A stretch of DNA of 15,799 nucleotides from Opitutaceae bacterium (lineage in GTDB: Bacteria > Verrucomicrobiota > Verrucomicrobiia > Opitutales > Opitutaceae). The position numbers were made by a program, and so were the translations under genes. The DNA lies in NCBI GenBank assembly GCA_025352845.1, contig JANXSC010000371.1, positions 1 to 15,799 of the forward strand, given 5' to 3'. The notes under the pieces were generated by a model. That model was not told where the DNA came from. It saw only the letters and a list, made by a program, of their open reading frames with translations, and did no database searches. Shown here one piece after another: positions 1-7,873 of the stretch. Positions within the stretch are counted from its first letter, which is position 1, and each line of letters begins with the position of its first letter.

Positions 1-77
1 AGGAGCAGCGGGCCGCGGGCCTGGGTGTCGATGGCGGTGACTTCAGCCGAAGCGGCGTTGGTCGGAGCGTTGGTCAT
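1..77 (-). CDS. 5' end of a gene downstream of the act operon (possible haem-copper oxidase subunit), partial
   Basis: Only the first 25 codons are inside the window; the gene runs off the left edge. The ATG is at 77-75 on the minus strand. The peptide begins MTNAPTNAASAEVTAID and continues TQARGPLLL, that is, a polar Ala/Thr-rich leader turning hydrophobic, as at the start of a first membrane helix. It lies 27 bases after the stop of the preceding small gene and continues the ACIII transcript. In many bacteria ACIII genes are followed by a caa3- or cbb3-type cytochrome oxidase, and this leader resembles what I recall for cbb3-like subunit I proteins in this phylum. The product is therefore an inference from position and a very short peptide. 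Another membrane protein, such as an oxidase assembly factor, is equally possible. No clear Shine-Dalgarno sequence precedes the ATG. Confidence 0.5.
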   Translation of the reverse strand, partial: MTNAPTNAASAEVTAIDTQARGPLL

Positions 78-104
78 CACAGAAGGGAAAATTTGCTGCC
101 GGGA

Positions 105-437
105 TTATTTCTTCGCGCCGTATTTCTGAGCGGTCAGTTCCATCGCCCGCGCGATGGGCAGTTGCACCACGCCGGCCTTTTGATCGATCCAAGCGTAGGT
201 CGTCGCCTGCTTGGCCTCGGTCTCACGCTGGGCGGTCAAAACCTCGCGGCGCACCGCAGCGGTCGCGCGCCATTCAAGTTCCTTGGTGAGGTTTTCCGCC
301 GCGGCGTTCTGCGGCGAAACCATGGCCGGCTCGTAGAACCAGCGGATCGCGAGGAGGAACGTCGCGAAGAGCGCGAACAGAAACACGATCGTCAACAGCG
401 AGACCGGGCGGGCCGGCGTGGCGGACGCGTCACTCAT
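105..437 (-). CDS. Small single-span membrane protein of the ACIII operon (110 aa)
   Basis: A 110-residue protein with one predicted membrane helix (about residues 13-33) near the N terminus and a mostly charged region after it, probably periplasmic. Near the C terminus is a stretch YAWIDQKAGVVQLPIARAME (about 81-100). This resembles a short motif (aromatic-x-W-D...G...IPI..AM) that I associate with small proteins in ACIII or cytochrome-oxidase gene clusters; this is recollection, not a search. The ATG at 437 overlaps the actF stop by eight bases, so translation is likely coupled to actF. It could be an accessory subunit or assembly factor of ACIII or of the oxidase encoded next. It has no haem-binding CxxCH and no cysteine at all, so it is not a cytochrome. 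The gene is very likely real; its function is unknown. Confidence 0.8.
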   Translation of the reverse strand: MSDASATPARPVSLLTIVFLFALFATFLLAIRWFYEPAMVSPQNAAAENLTKELEWRATAAVRREVLTAQRETEAKQATTYAWIDQKAGVVQLPIARAMELTAQKYGAKK

Positions 438-1707
438 GGTGCGTGAGGCTTTCGCCGATGCGCGGGTCGCGAATCGGGATGAGTTTCGTCGTGGGCAGGC
501 TGCGCAGGTAGGCCCAGACGCAGACGCCGCCGACGCCGACCACGGAGGTCAGAACCCAGAGCAGGTGCAGGGAGAAAAACGGCAGCGAATCCTCGTGCGA
601 ATCCTTCAGCGCCGGCAGGATATTGTAGCACATGTCCACAAGGATGATCGTGAGATTCCACAGCGCGATGCGGCGGATGATGTGCGGCGTGACCTTGAAG
701 CGGTAGGAGAGCAGCGCGAAGAACGGCACGAAGAAGTGGCCGAACAAAATCACGAGGCCGACATACCACCACTGGTTGGTGGAGCCGTCGTGGTTCAACT
801 CGCGGAGGTTATACCAGAAGGTTTCCTCGGGGACGTTGGCGTTCCAGATCAGGAAGTATTGCGAGAACGTCACGTAGGCCCAGAACACGGTGAACGCGAG
901 CATGAGCATGCCGATGCTGTGCCAGTGGTTCGGGTTGAGGATGCCGCGGAAATCACCGCGACGGTAGAGCCACACCATGATGAACACGCCGCAGCAGAGC
1001 GCGCCGCGCACGCAGTTGGCGAAGAACCACACGCCATACATCGTGGAGAACCAGTGATATTCGAGCGACTTCACCCAGAAGATAGCGATGGCCGTGAGCG
1101 AGAACGCCGCAATCGGGAGACCGAACGCCGCGGTCTTGCGATTCATGTAGGTCCACTTCACGTCACCATCCACATCCTGGGAGAAGGAAGCTTTCCGGAG
1201 CCGCGCCGAGACCCACATCCAGAGGAGAAAGGAAACGAAAGTGACGCCCAGAAACATATTGGTGTTCAAGAAGCCCGATTTTTTAATGTAGAGCGGATCG
1301 TGCCCGACGGTATGGCCGCCGTGGATCACGTGGTCCGCATTCATCCACGGCCACACCAGATCGCCGTGGCCGAGAAACGGCGTGAGCGCGAGCGGGAGGA
1401 AGAGGAGGGCCAGCCATTTGAAGGCCACGAACCCGTGCTCAAACTGCCGCCGAATCACCACCGACCACGAAGCGTCCACGATGTGATGAATCAAAACGAG
1501 CAGCAGCATGCCGATGGCGATCGCGGTCCAGAACGTGATGCCCACGAGGTAGGACATCGCCGCTTTTTCCGCACCGGAAACGAGAACTCCCAGCGCGGTC
1601 AACACGAGCCCGACGATGCCGATGACGAGTGCCTTGCCAGCCACAGTGGGACCGGAGGACTCGGCCGGTGCGGCCGCAGCGGAGACGGTGGCGGCGGGAG
1701 TGCTCAT
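430..1707 (-). CDS. actF: Alternative complex III subunit ActF (NrfD-like integral membrane protein)
   Basis: A 425-residue, highly hydrophobic protein with roughly ten membrane helices after an Ala/Ser-rich N-terminal tail. It belongs to the NrfD/PsrC-like superfamily and is the paralogue of ActC. In solved ACIII structures ActC and ActF form the membrane core. ActC carries the quinol site, and ActF has been proposed to help conduct protons. Conserved-looking polar residues lie in or next to helices, for example LIHHIVDASW (about residues 72-81) and the segment NPNHWHSIGML (about 258-268). The ATG at 1707 overlaps the actE stop in an ATGA arrangement, and the TGA at 432-430 overlaps the next gene. 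Length and position after actE fit ActF well. The alternative, a second ActC copy, is unlikely because a better ActC lies upstream. Confidence 0.93.
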   Translation of the reverse strand: MSTPAATVSAAAAPAESSGPTVAGKALVIGIVGLVLTALGVLVSGAEKAAMSYLVGITFWTAIAIGMLLLVLIHHIVDASWSVVIRRQFEHGFVAFKWLALLFLPLALTPFLGHGDLVWPWMNADHVIHGGHTVGHDPLYIKKSGFLNTNMFLGVTFVSFLLWMWVSARLRKASFSQDVDGDVKWTYMNRKTAAFGLPIAAFSLTAIAIFWVKSLEYHWFSTMYGVWFFANCVRGALCCGVFIMVWLYRRGDFRGILNPNHWHSIGMLMLAFTVFWAYVTFSQYFLIWNANVPEETFWYNLRELNHDGSTNQWWYVGLVILFGHFFVPFFALLSYRFKVTPHIIRRIALWNLTIILVDMCYNILPALKDSHEDSLPFFSLHLLWVLTSVVGVGGVCVWAYLRSLPTTKLIPIRDPRIGESLTHHE

Positions 1708-2351
1708 GGGAGGCCGAGGGTGGATTTGGCGGCCGCGTCGGTCACGTCGGCCGCGGTGCCCTGTTGTGCGCGCTGGAGCGCCCGCACGTAAACCACCACC
1801 GCCCAGCGATCCGCGGGCGTGAGTTTGTCGGCGTAGCCGAGCATGGTGTTTTTGCCATTGGTGATGGTGTTGAAGATCTCGCCGTCGGGCATCGTGCGCA
1901 GGCGAGGGTCGTGGTAGTTGCCGTTGGCGGCGACGGTGCCCATCCCGTATTTCACGGTCATGCCTTTGCCGTCACCCAAAGCCCCGTGGCAGGGTGCGCA
2001 ATAAATTTGATAGCGGTTCTGCCCGCGCTCGAGGAGCTTCATGTCCACCGTCACCCTCGCCGGCATCCCGGTCGCGAAGGCACCGCCCGCCACCTTGCCC
2101 TGATAGAGGTGCTCGTCCTCGCGCAACATTCCGCGTGCGACCGTGTGCTCCGGAGGTATGCGGTCGGAGCGACCGTCGGCAAAAAATTTACTCTCCGACT
2201 GCGGCCGGTGCTTGGGCTGGTGCTTCATGCTGGGGAACGCCCACTCCGGAAAAATATCGATCGGCGGCGCGGTGAACTTCGCGCCGCGGAAGCCGAGGAT
2301 CGAGACCAGGAGCACGCAGGCGAAGAGGGTGGCGAGATAGACGTTCCGCAT
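1704..2351 (-). CDS. actE: Alternative complex III subunit ActE (monohaem cytochrome c)
   Basis: A 215-residue protein with one c-type haem site, CAPCH, at residues 118-122 and a downstream GKNTMLGYADKL segment. Met170 there is the likely second axial ligand. It is the small cytochrome c subunit of ACIII, facing the periplasm, and helps pass electrons towards cytochrome c or the oxidase. The N terminus (about residues 5-21) is hydrophobic. Cys12 sits in an LFAC context that loosely resembles a lipobox, but the hydrophobic run continues beyond it, so an uncleaved membrane anchor is equally plausible; ActE homologues elsewhere are lipoproteins. The gene starts three bases after the actD stop, and its TGA overlaps the actF ATG (ATGA). 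The length is normal for the family. Confidence 0.93.
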   Translation of the reverse strand: MRNVYLATLFACVLLVSILGFRGAKFTAPPIDIFPEWAFPSMKHQPKHRPQSESKFFADGRSDRIPPEHTVARGMLREDEHLYQGKVAGGAFATGMPARVTVDMKLLERGQNRYQIYCAPCHGALGDGKGMTVKYGMGTVAANGNYHDPRLRTMPDGEIFNTITNGKNTMLGYADKLTPADRWAVVVYVRALQRAQQGTAADVTDAAAKSTLGLP

Positions 2352-2354
2352 GGC

Positions 2355-2888
2355 TCAGGGCTCCAGCTCCGTGATCGCCTTGCCGCCGGCCTTCTCTAGG
2401 AGAGCCTTGGTGTTGGCGAGATTGAACCGGGGATCGCGCGACTCGATCACGATGAAGAACGTGTCGTCCATGCCGCGGACAATGTGATCATATTTCAGCA
2501 CGGGGTGATAGTGCCGGGGCAGGCCGTTCACGACCAACATGCCGATGATGGTGGCGAAGGCGGTGAAAAGAATCGTGAGCTCGTAGCTCACGGGAAACGC
2601 GAACATCGGGCTGAACATCGGCTTGCCGCCGACGATGAGCGGATAGTCCACCTCGCCCGTCCACCAGATCAGCGTCATGCCGGTGATGAAGCCCGTGATG
2701 CCGCCCGCGAGCGAGATGCGCGGCACGATCGAGCGCTTGAGGCCCATCGCCTTGTCGAGGCCGTGGACGGGGAACGGCGTGATGCAGTCCCAGTGGCGGT
2801 AGCCCGCGTCGCGGACCTGCTCCGCCGCGTGGTAGAGATCGGGCGTCGTTTCAAAGGTGGCGATCAGGCCGTGTGGTTGGGCAGCCAT
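2355..2888 (-). CDS. actD: Alternative complex III subunit ActD (DUF3341)
   Basis: A 177-residue protein with the ActD layout: a soluble N-terminal part (FETTPDLYHAAEQVRDAGYR, residues 12-31), two membrane helices (about 58-78 and 100-122) forming a hairpin, and a soluble C-terminal tail. Family features include DCITPFPVHGLDKAMGL (about 34-50), the GG-rich first helix, and GMDDTFFIVIESRDPRF (about 139-155). In known ACIII structures ActD packs against ActC on the cytoplasmic side; it binds no cofactor and its exact role is unclear. It begins eight bases after the actC stop and ends three bases before actE, so it is part of one transcript. Length and order match actD of other ACIII operons. 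Confidence 0.93.
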   Translation of the reverse strand: MAAQPHGLIATFETTPDLYHAAEQVRDAGYRHWDCITPFPVHGLDKAMGLKRSIVPRISLAGGITGFITGMTLIWWTGEVDYPLIVGGKPMFSPMFAFPVSYELTILFTAFATIIGMLVVNGLPRHYHPVLKYDHIVRGMDDTFFIVIESRDPRFNLANTKALLEKAGGKAITELEP

Positions 2889-2896
2889 GGTCGGGA

Positions 2897-4360
2897 TCAG
2901 TGGGCTTGCTGCACTTCCGCCGCGCCGTGGCCGGTGGTGCCGCCGTGGCCGTGGACATCGGCCTGGGGCGTGACCGCCTTCAACTCGGCCATCGGCATGA
3001 TGGGGAGGAAGCGGATGAAGAGGAGGAACAGCACCGAGAACACGCCGAACGTCCCGAAGAACGTGAAGATTTCGACGACGCTCGGCGAATAGTAGCCCCA
3101 GCTCGACGGCAGGAAGTCGCGCGCCAGGGAGGTCACGATGATCACGAAACGCTCAAACCACATGCCGACATTCACGAAGATCGAGAGCACCCAGACGAGC
3201 GCGGTGTTTTCGCGGACGGCCTTGAACCAGAAGAACTGCGGCGTGATCACGTTGCACGAGATCATAATCCAGTAGGCCCACGAGTAGTGGCCGAAGGCGC
3301 GGTTGATAAACGCGAAGCCCTCATACGGGTTCCCGCTATACCACGCGATGAAGAACTCCATGCCGTAGGCGTAGCCGACGATGGTGCCGGTCGCCAACGT
3401 GATCTTGCACATGCAGTCGATGTGATACTGCGTGATCAAATCCTTCAGCCCGTAGATCGCGCGCAGCGGGAGCATGAGCGTCATCACCATGCCGAAGCCG
3501 GAGAAGATGGCGCCCGCCACGAAATACGGCGGAAAGATCGTAGTGTGCCAGCCAGGGATCAGCGAGACCGCGAAGTCGAACGAAACGATGGTGTGCACCG
3601 AGAGCACGAGCGGCGTCGAGACGCCGGCGAGAATCAGGTAGGCCATCTCGTAGTTGCTCCAGTGGCGGTTGGAACCGCGCCAGCCCAACGCGAAGAGACC
3701 GTAGAGGAAGGAGCGAAATTTATTTCCCGTCGCGAAGAACCGGTCGCGCAACACCGCGAGGTCGGGGATGAGGCCGACATACCAGAAGAGCACCGACACC
3801 GTGCCGTAGGTCGAGACGGCGAACACGTCCCACTCCAGCGGCGAACGGAAATTCTGCCAGATGATATTCGAGTTCGGAATCGGGAACAGGAACCACGCAT
3901 ACCAGATGCGGCCGACGTGGAAGACCGGGAAGATTGCGGCGCAGACGACGGCGAAGATCGTCATCGCCTCGGCCGCGCGGTTGATCGACGTGCGCCACTT
4001 CTGGCGCAGCAGGCAGAGGATCGCGGAGATGAGCGTGCCGGCGTGGCCGATGCCGATCCAGAAGACGAAGTTGACGATGTCCCACGCCCAGTTGACGGGA
4101 TTTGCGTGGCCCCACACGCCGACGCCGGTCGCGACGAGGTAGGTCAGGCCCGCGACGGTGAACGACGCGACGAAGCACGCGAGGATGAAGCACACCCACC
4201 ACCACGTCGGCGTCTTGCCCTCGATGATCCCGCAGATTTTCTCGGTGATCCAGGAGAAGCTGCGGTTGTTTTCGACGAGGACGGCGCGCGGCAGCACCGC
4301 GGGCTTCACCTCGCGGAGGATGGCCGGGGCATCGGCGGCGTGTTCGGAGGCGTGGGACAT
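2897..4360 (-). CDS. actC: Alternative complex III subunit ActC (NrfD/PsrC-like quinol-binding membrane protein)
   Basis: A 487-residue polytopic protein with about ten membrane helices, of the NrfD/PsrC-like superfamily. ActC is the ACIII subunit that binds and oxidises menaquinol or ubiquinol and hands electrons to the Fe-S clusters of ActB. Family-typical segments are WIGIGHAGTLISAIL (about residues 101-115, with His106), the HTIVSFDFAVSLIPGWHTT stretch (about 256-274, with His256 and Asp262) and the following FPPYFVAGAIFSG. The C-terminal tail is His/Gly-rich (DVHGHGGTTGHG). The ATG at 4360 is preceded by a strong Shine-Dalgarno sequence (GGAGG, nine bases upstream). This is the clearest ribosome site in the operon and fits independent initiation after the 111-base gap that follows actB. 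actD starts eight bases after its stop. Confidence 0.95.
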   Translation of the reverse strand: MSHASEHAADAPAILREVKPAVLPRAVLVENNRSFSWITEKICGIIEGKTPTWWWVCFILACFVASFTVAGLTYLVATGVGVWGHANPVNWAWDIVNFVFWIGIGHAGTLISAILCLLRQKWRTSINRAAEAMTIFAVVCAAIFPVFHVGRIWYAWFLFPIPNSNIIWQNFRSPLEWDVFAVSTYGTVSVLFWYVGLIPDLAVLRDRFFATGNKFRSFLYGLFALGWRGSNRHWSNYEMAYLILAGVSTPLVLSVHTIVSFDFAVSLIPGWHTTIFPPYFVAGAIFSGFGMVMTLMLPLRAIYGLKDLITQYHIDCMCKITLATGTIVGYAYGMEFFIAWYSGNPYEGFAFINRAFGHYSWAYWIMISCNVITPQFFWFKAVRENTALVWVLSIFVNVGMWFERFVIIVTSLARDFLPSSWGYYSPSVVEIFTFFGTFGVFSVLFLLFIRFLPIMPMAELKAVTPQADVHGHGGTTGHGAAEVQQAH

Positions 4361-4369
4361 TAGCGGAGT

Positions 4370-4374
4370 CCTCC
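4370..4374 (-). promoter_or_regulatory. Shine-Dalgarno sequence of actC
   Basis: Read on the minus strand, GGAGG lies nine bases before the actC ATG. Most other starts in the operon have no visible purine-rich site and seem to rely on overlap with the upstream gene. This site therefore supports the chosen actC start and suggests that ribosomes reload here after the actB-actC gap. The surrounding bases CGGAGGACTCCG are themselves self-complementary, so some local structure over the site is possible, although the implied loop is very small. Confidence 0.7.
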
Positions 4375-4393
4375 GAGGTTGGCGCGGATTCGG

Positions 4394-4448
4394 GTAGCGT
4401 GACGCGGGCAGTCTGCCCGCGTCGGCACGGGCAGACTGCCCGTGCTAC
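4394..4448. repeat. REP/BIME-like pair of palindromes between actB and actC
   Basis: Two palindromes lie side by side. The first (4401-4423) has perfect 11-base arms, GACGCGGGCAG and CTGCCCGCGTC, around a single T. The second (4425-4445) has perfect 10-base arms, GCACGGGCAG and CTGCCCGTGC, around a single A. The two share the core GGGCAG(T/A)CTGCCC. The pair is enclosed by GTAGC (4394-4398) and GCTAC (4444-4448), so the whole element is also a gapped inverted repeat. This is the layout of REP sequences paired head-to-head as a BIME. It sits in the only sizeable gap inside the act operon. As RNA it could fold into two hairpins that affect mRNA stability or let actAB and actCDEF be expressed at different levels. 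No U-run follows either stem, so it does not look like a simple intrinsic terminator. Confidence 0.85.
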
Positions 4449-4471
4449 GGTTGGTGCGGCACGTCTTCATC

Positions 4472-7400
4472 TTAGTGCGCGCCTTTTTTTTCGGCCTGCT
4501 TCTCGTTGCCAGGGGAACCGTGCGCGCCCGCGGCGGCACCGTGGCCGTGCGTCTGGGGCACGTTCTTCCGGTCGTATTCGACGCGGCTCATCGGCAGCGC
4601 GTTGTAGTCGGGCATCTTCGGGTTCGGATTCCGCAGCTTGCCGGAATACGTCGTGCGCGGGCGCACGTTGAGATAACCGAGCACCGCGTAGTCCTGCTCG
4701 CGCTTTTTGGCGACACTGACGTCGCTCTGCTCGTCGAGGATGTCGCCGAACACAATCGCATCGACGGGACAGGTCTGCTGGCACGCCGTCTTGATCGTGC
4801 CATCGGGCACCCGGACCTCGCCGGGCTGGCCGGCCTGCGCCATCTTCACCTTGTGCTGGATCTTCGCGTTCTGGATGCGCTGCACGCAATAAGTGCACTT
4901 CTCCATCACGCCGCGCATGCGGATGGTGACCTCGGGATTCTTGCCCATCTTCACGAGCTCGGGCATGCCGGAATCGCCGAGCGGGCCGAGGTAGAGCTGG
5001 TCGAGCTTGCGCTCGTTCCAGTTGAAGAAATTAAAGCGGCGAACTTTGTAGGGACAATTGTTCGCGCAATAGCGGGTGCCGATGCAGCGGTTGTAGGCCA
5101 TCACGTTGAGGCCCTCCTCGTCATGCACCGTGGCGTTGACGGGGCACACGGTCTCGCACGGCGCGAGTTCGCAGTGGACACACGTCATCGGCTGGAGCGA
5201 AATCTGCGGCTCCTCGGGAAGCGTCGTGTTGCCCTCGCCGCCGAAGGCACCGCCATCGATGTCGCCGCTCGAATAGTAACGGTCGATGCGGATCCAGTGC
5301 ATCTCACGGCCACGCATCACCTGATCCTTGCCGACGATCGGTATGTTGTTCTCGGCCTGACAGGCGACGACGCAGGCGTTGCAACCGATGCAGGTATTGA
5401 GATCGATCGACATGCCCCACTGGTGGTAGCCGTCTTCCTTTTTGCCGAACTGCGGCGTCGTGTAGAGCGAGTTGCCGCGGGGAATCTGCGTGGCACGCTG
5501 CGGCGGCGACATCTTTTCGCCCACGGGGCCGAGGTTGCTCGGCGCGTGAGACTCCATGCCGATGGTGTTAACGTAGCCGGGATTTTCCTGGTAGCTCTTG
5601 CCGTCGGGCATGGTGGCCGGCTCGTAGTTGGCTTCGCGCACGATGTCGCGTCCCTCCATCGACCAATGCTCCTGCGTGTTGGCGAGCAGCACGCGGGTTT
5701 TGGTATCGGTCAGCGTGGCGCCCGTGGCGACATGCATCGCCTCCGTGGTGCGCAGCGGATAGGCGCTGAAACCCGCGCCTTTGCCGACGTGACCGGTCAC
5801 CGTCCGGCCATAGCCGAGCGGCACGACGACGGTGTAGTTGGAGAGACCCGGCTGAATATGCACCGGACCGCTCACCGTGCGCCCGCCCACGGTGAGCTCG
5901 AAAACGCGGGCGTTTTCCTTGCCCATCGTAAACTCGGCCTCTTCCTGCCGCGCCACCTGAATGCCGGTGTTCGCGTGATAAATTCCGAGCTCCTTGCCGA
6001 GCTTGGGGCTCACGAGGATCGCGTTGTCCCAGGAAATTTTCGTGATCGGATCAGGGCACTCCTGGAGCCAGCCGTTGTTGGCGAAGCGACCGTCGTCCAT
6101 CTTGTGGTCGCACACGAAACGCACCTCGAGGCTCTTCGCGCTAAAGGTGGCGGCCGGTTTCACCGCGGCGAGCGTCTGACGCGCGCCATTCGCGTTGAAG
6201 CGCACCGAGACCGGCTTCGCGGCGGAGCCCGCGAGCACACCGTCGTGGAGGAATCGCGCCATCACCTTGTCGGTGTTTGCGCCCGCGCCGGATAGCGCCG
6301 TGATCGTCGTCGCGACGAGCGCGTAGGGATCGGGATTGGTTTCGCCGAGGATGCGGGCGAGCACCTCGATGTCGGTCAGGCCGCCGAAGAGCGGCAGGAT
6401 CATCGGCTGCACCGGCACCACCGTGCCATCGACCGTGCGGGCATCGCCCCACGACTCGAGATAGTGGGCGCGGACGATATGCGTCGTCGCCCCAACCGCC
6501 GAGGTCTCATCCGCGTAGTAACCGACACGCACGACCTCTCCGACGGACTTCTGCAACGCCGCCCAATCGAGATCGGCGGGGGCGTTGTAGGCGGGGTTGC
6601 CGCCGAGGACGACGAGCGTCTTGACCGAGCCGGCCTTCATCGCCGTAGCGAGTCCGCCGAGCGACGAAACGCCGGCCGTGGATTCATCCGCGACAAAATT
6701 GACCGTCGAACCAATCGCCTCGATCGCGGTGTTGATCCCGTAAACGAGCGCGTGGACTTCGGGCGGCAGATGCGAGCCAGCCACGACGAGCGATGAACCG
6801 GGATTCGCCCTGAGATCGGCGGCGCACGCATCGATCCACGCCTGCGGAATCTCGACGCCCTGCGCGTAGGGCGCGAGCGCCTCGGCCGACTGCGGGTAAA
6901 CCGCCGAGGCCAGCTTGACGGCAAACGCGAGCGCGTGGCTCGACGCGATCCGCAGCCGGTGATCGGCCATGCTGCCAGTGAGGGAGAGTCCGCTCTCCGC
7001 CACGTAGAGGCGGTTCATCGGGTCGCTCTTCTTCGTCACGCGGCGACCCTCGGAAAACGCCCGCGCGTAGAGGAGGCTGCCCGCCTCGGCCTGCAGAAAA
7101 TCCGCGTCGATCGACACGATGCGCTTCGCCGCCTTGAAATTGTAGATCGGCCGCACGGCCGCGCCGAACGCCGCCTGCGCCGCCTGAACCGGCGGCGTGT
7201 CAGTCACCGGCTCGTATTCCGACCAAATCGCGCGGGGAAATTTTGCGCGCAGCGCGATCACAAGACGGCGGCGGGTCGGTGAGGAAGATTCTTCCGCGAG
7301 AAACGCGAGCCCCGCGCCCTGCGTGCCACCGTAGGTCTGCCCAATCGTCGCGAGCAGTTGATCCACCTGCTCACGGGAAATCGTCGCCCCAACCTGCTTG

Positions 7401-7873
7401 TGCGCAGTCGCCCGATCCGGATCGTAGAGATCGAGGATGGAAGCCTGGGCTGTGAGCGACGCGGCGCCGCCGTGAGGAAGATAGGAAGGATTACCCTCCA
7501 GCTTGGTCGGGCGGCCCTGATGCGTCTCGGCCAGCAGTGGCACGGCCCATTTGCGCACCGGCATCGCGGTCGCGTAATACGACGGCAGGCCGGGAATCAC
7601 GCCCTCAACGGATTTGCCGTAGGGCAGAATGAATTTTTCGGGACGACGGCAGCCCGCCAGGCCTGCGCCACCGAGCGCAAACGAAGCCGCCATGATCTTC
7701 ATGAAGTGGCGGCGATCCACCCCGTCGAGCGTGTCCGCGCCCTCGGGAAATTCGCGTTCCAACTGCGCCTTGAAACCGGGCGTGCCCGTGAGTTCGTCGA
7801 GGCTCCGCCAGTATTTCGGTCCGGTGAGCTGCTCGCGTTCCGACGGAGCGGGATGATCAAATTTGCGTTTCAT
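4472..7873 (-). CDS. actB: Alternative complex III subunit ActB (molybdopterin-fold and Fe-S subunit)
   Basis: A protein of 1133 residues in two parts. The N-terminal part resembles a molybdopterin oxidoreductase, a fold that binds no molybdenum in known ACIII. It carries a Tat-type signal (RRHFMK, residues 54-59, then a hydrophobic stretch ending in Cys75), typical of ActB. The C-terminal part is a PsrB/NrfC-like ferredoxin domain. Visible cysteines are C828/831/834/838, C898/901/906/910, C930/936/940, C993/996 and C1031/1035. In the third group, CIGTRYCANNC, Thr933 stands where a cysteine is usual, which fits the single [3Fe-4S] cluster beside three [4Fe-4S] clusters known for ActB. It moves electrons from ActC to the haems of ActA and ActE. 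I chose the ATG at 7873, which overlaps the actA stop (ATGA), over an in-frame TTG 14 codons upstream. Confidence 0.95.
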   Translation of the reverse strand: MKRKFDHPAPSEREQLTGPKYWRSLDELTGTPGFKAQLEREFPEGADTLDGVDRRHFMKIMAASFALGGAGLAGCRRPEKFILPYGKSVEGVIPGLPSYYATAMPVRKWAVPLLAETHQGRPTKLEGNPSYLPHGGAASLTAQASILDLYDPDRATAHKQVGATISREQVDQLLATIGQTYGGTQGAGLAFLAEESSSPTRRRLVIALRAKFPRAIWSEYEPVTDTPPVQAAQAAFGAAVRPIYNFKAAKRIVSIDADFLQAEAGSLLYARAFSEGRRVTKKSDPMNRLYVAESGLSLTGSMADHRLRIASSHALAFAVKLASAVYPQSAEALAPYAQGVEIPQAWIDACAADLRANPGSSLVVAGSHLPPEVHALVYGINTAIEAIGSTVNFVADESTAGVSSLGGLATAMKAGSVKTLVVLGGNPAYNAPADLDWAALQKSVGEVVRVGYYADETSAVGATTHIVRAHYLESWGDARTVDGTVVPVQPMILPLFGGLTDIEVLARILGETNPDPYALVATTITALSGAGANTDKVMARFLHDGVLAGSAAKPVSVRFNANGARQTLAAVKPAATFSAKSLEVRFVCDHKMDDGRFANNGWLQECPDPITKISWDNAILVSPKLGKELGIYHANTGIQVARQEEAEFTMGKENARVFELTVGGRTVSGPVHIQPGLSNYTVVVPLGYGRTVTGHVGKGAGFSAYPLRTTEAMHVATGATLTDTKTRVLLANTQEHWSMEGRDIVREANYEPATMPDGKSYQENPGYVNTIGMESHAPSNLGPVGEKMSPPQRATQIPRGNSLYTTPQFGKKEDGYHQWGMSIDLNTCIGCNACVVACQAENNIPIVGKDQVMRGREMHWIRIDRYYSSGDIDGGAFGGEGNTTLPEEPQISLQPMTCVHCELAPCETVCPVNATVHDEEGLNVMAYNRCIGTRYCANNCPYKVRRFNFFNWNERKLDQLYLGPLGDSGMPELVKMGKNPEVTIRMRGVMEKCTYCVQRIQNAKIQHKVKMAQAGQPGEVRVPDGTIKTACQQTCPVDAIVFGDILDEQSDVSVAKKREQDYAVLGYLNVRPRTTYSGKLRNPNPKMPDYNALPMSRVEYDRKNVPQTHGHGAAAGAHGSPGNEKQAEKKGAH

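Noticed and set aside
418..1791. Long plus-strand open frame of 457 codons opposite actF
   Set aside because: It is antisense to a clear ActF gene. Its product is rich in Arg/His/Glu with no domain or hydrophobic pattern, a usual mirror effect in GC-rich DNA.
2873..4363. Plus-strand open frame of 496 codons opposite actC
   Set aside because: It covers the actC gene antisense with Arg/Asp/Glu-rich low-complexity sequence and no recognisable motif. The minus strand encodes a full ActC.
4394..4448. Intrinsic terminator between actB and actC
   Set aside because: The stems are strong but no T-run follows on the transcribed strand. The downstream genes belong to the same complex, so a REP-like element is the better reading.
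4442..6295. Plus-strand open frame of 617 codons opposite actB
   Set aside because: It is large but antisense to the Fe-S and central parts of ActB. Its His/Ala/Arg composition and lack of domains mark it as a shadow.
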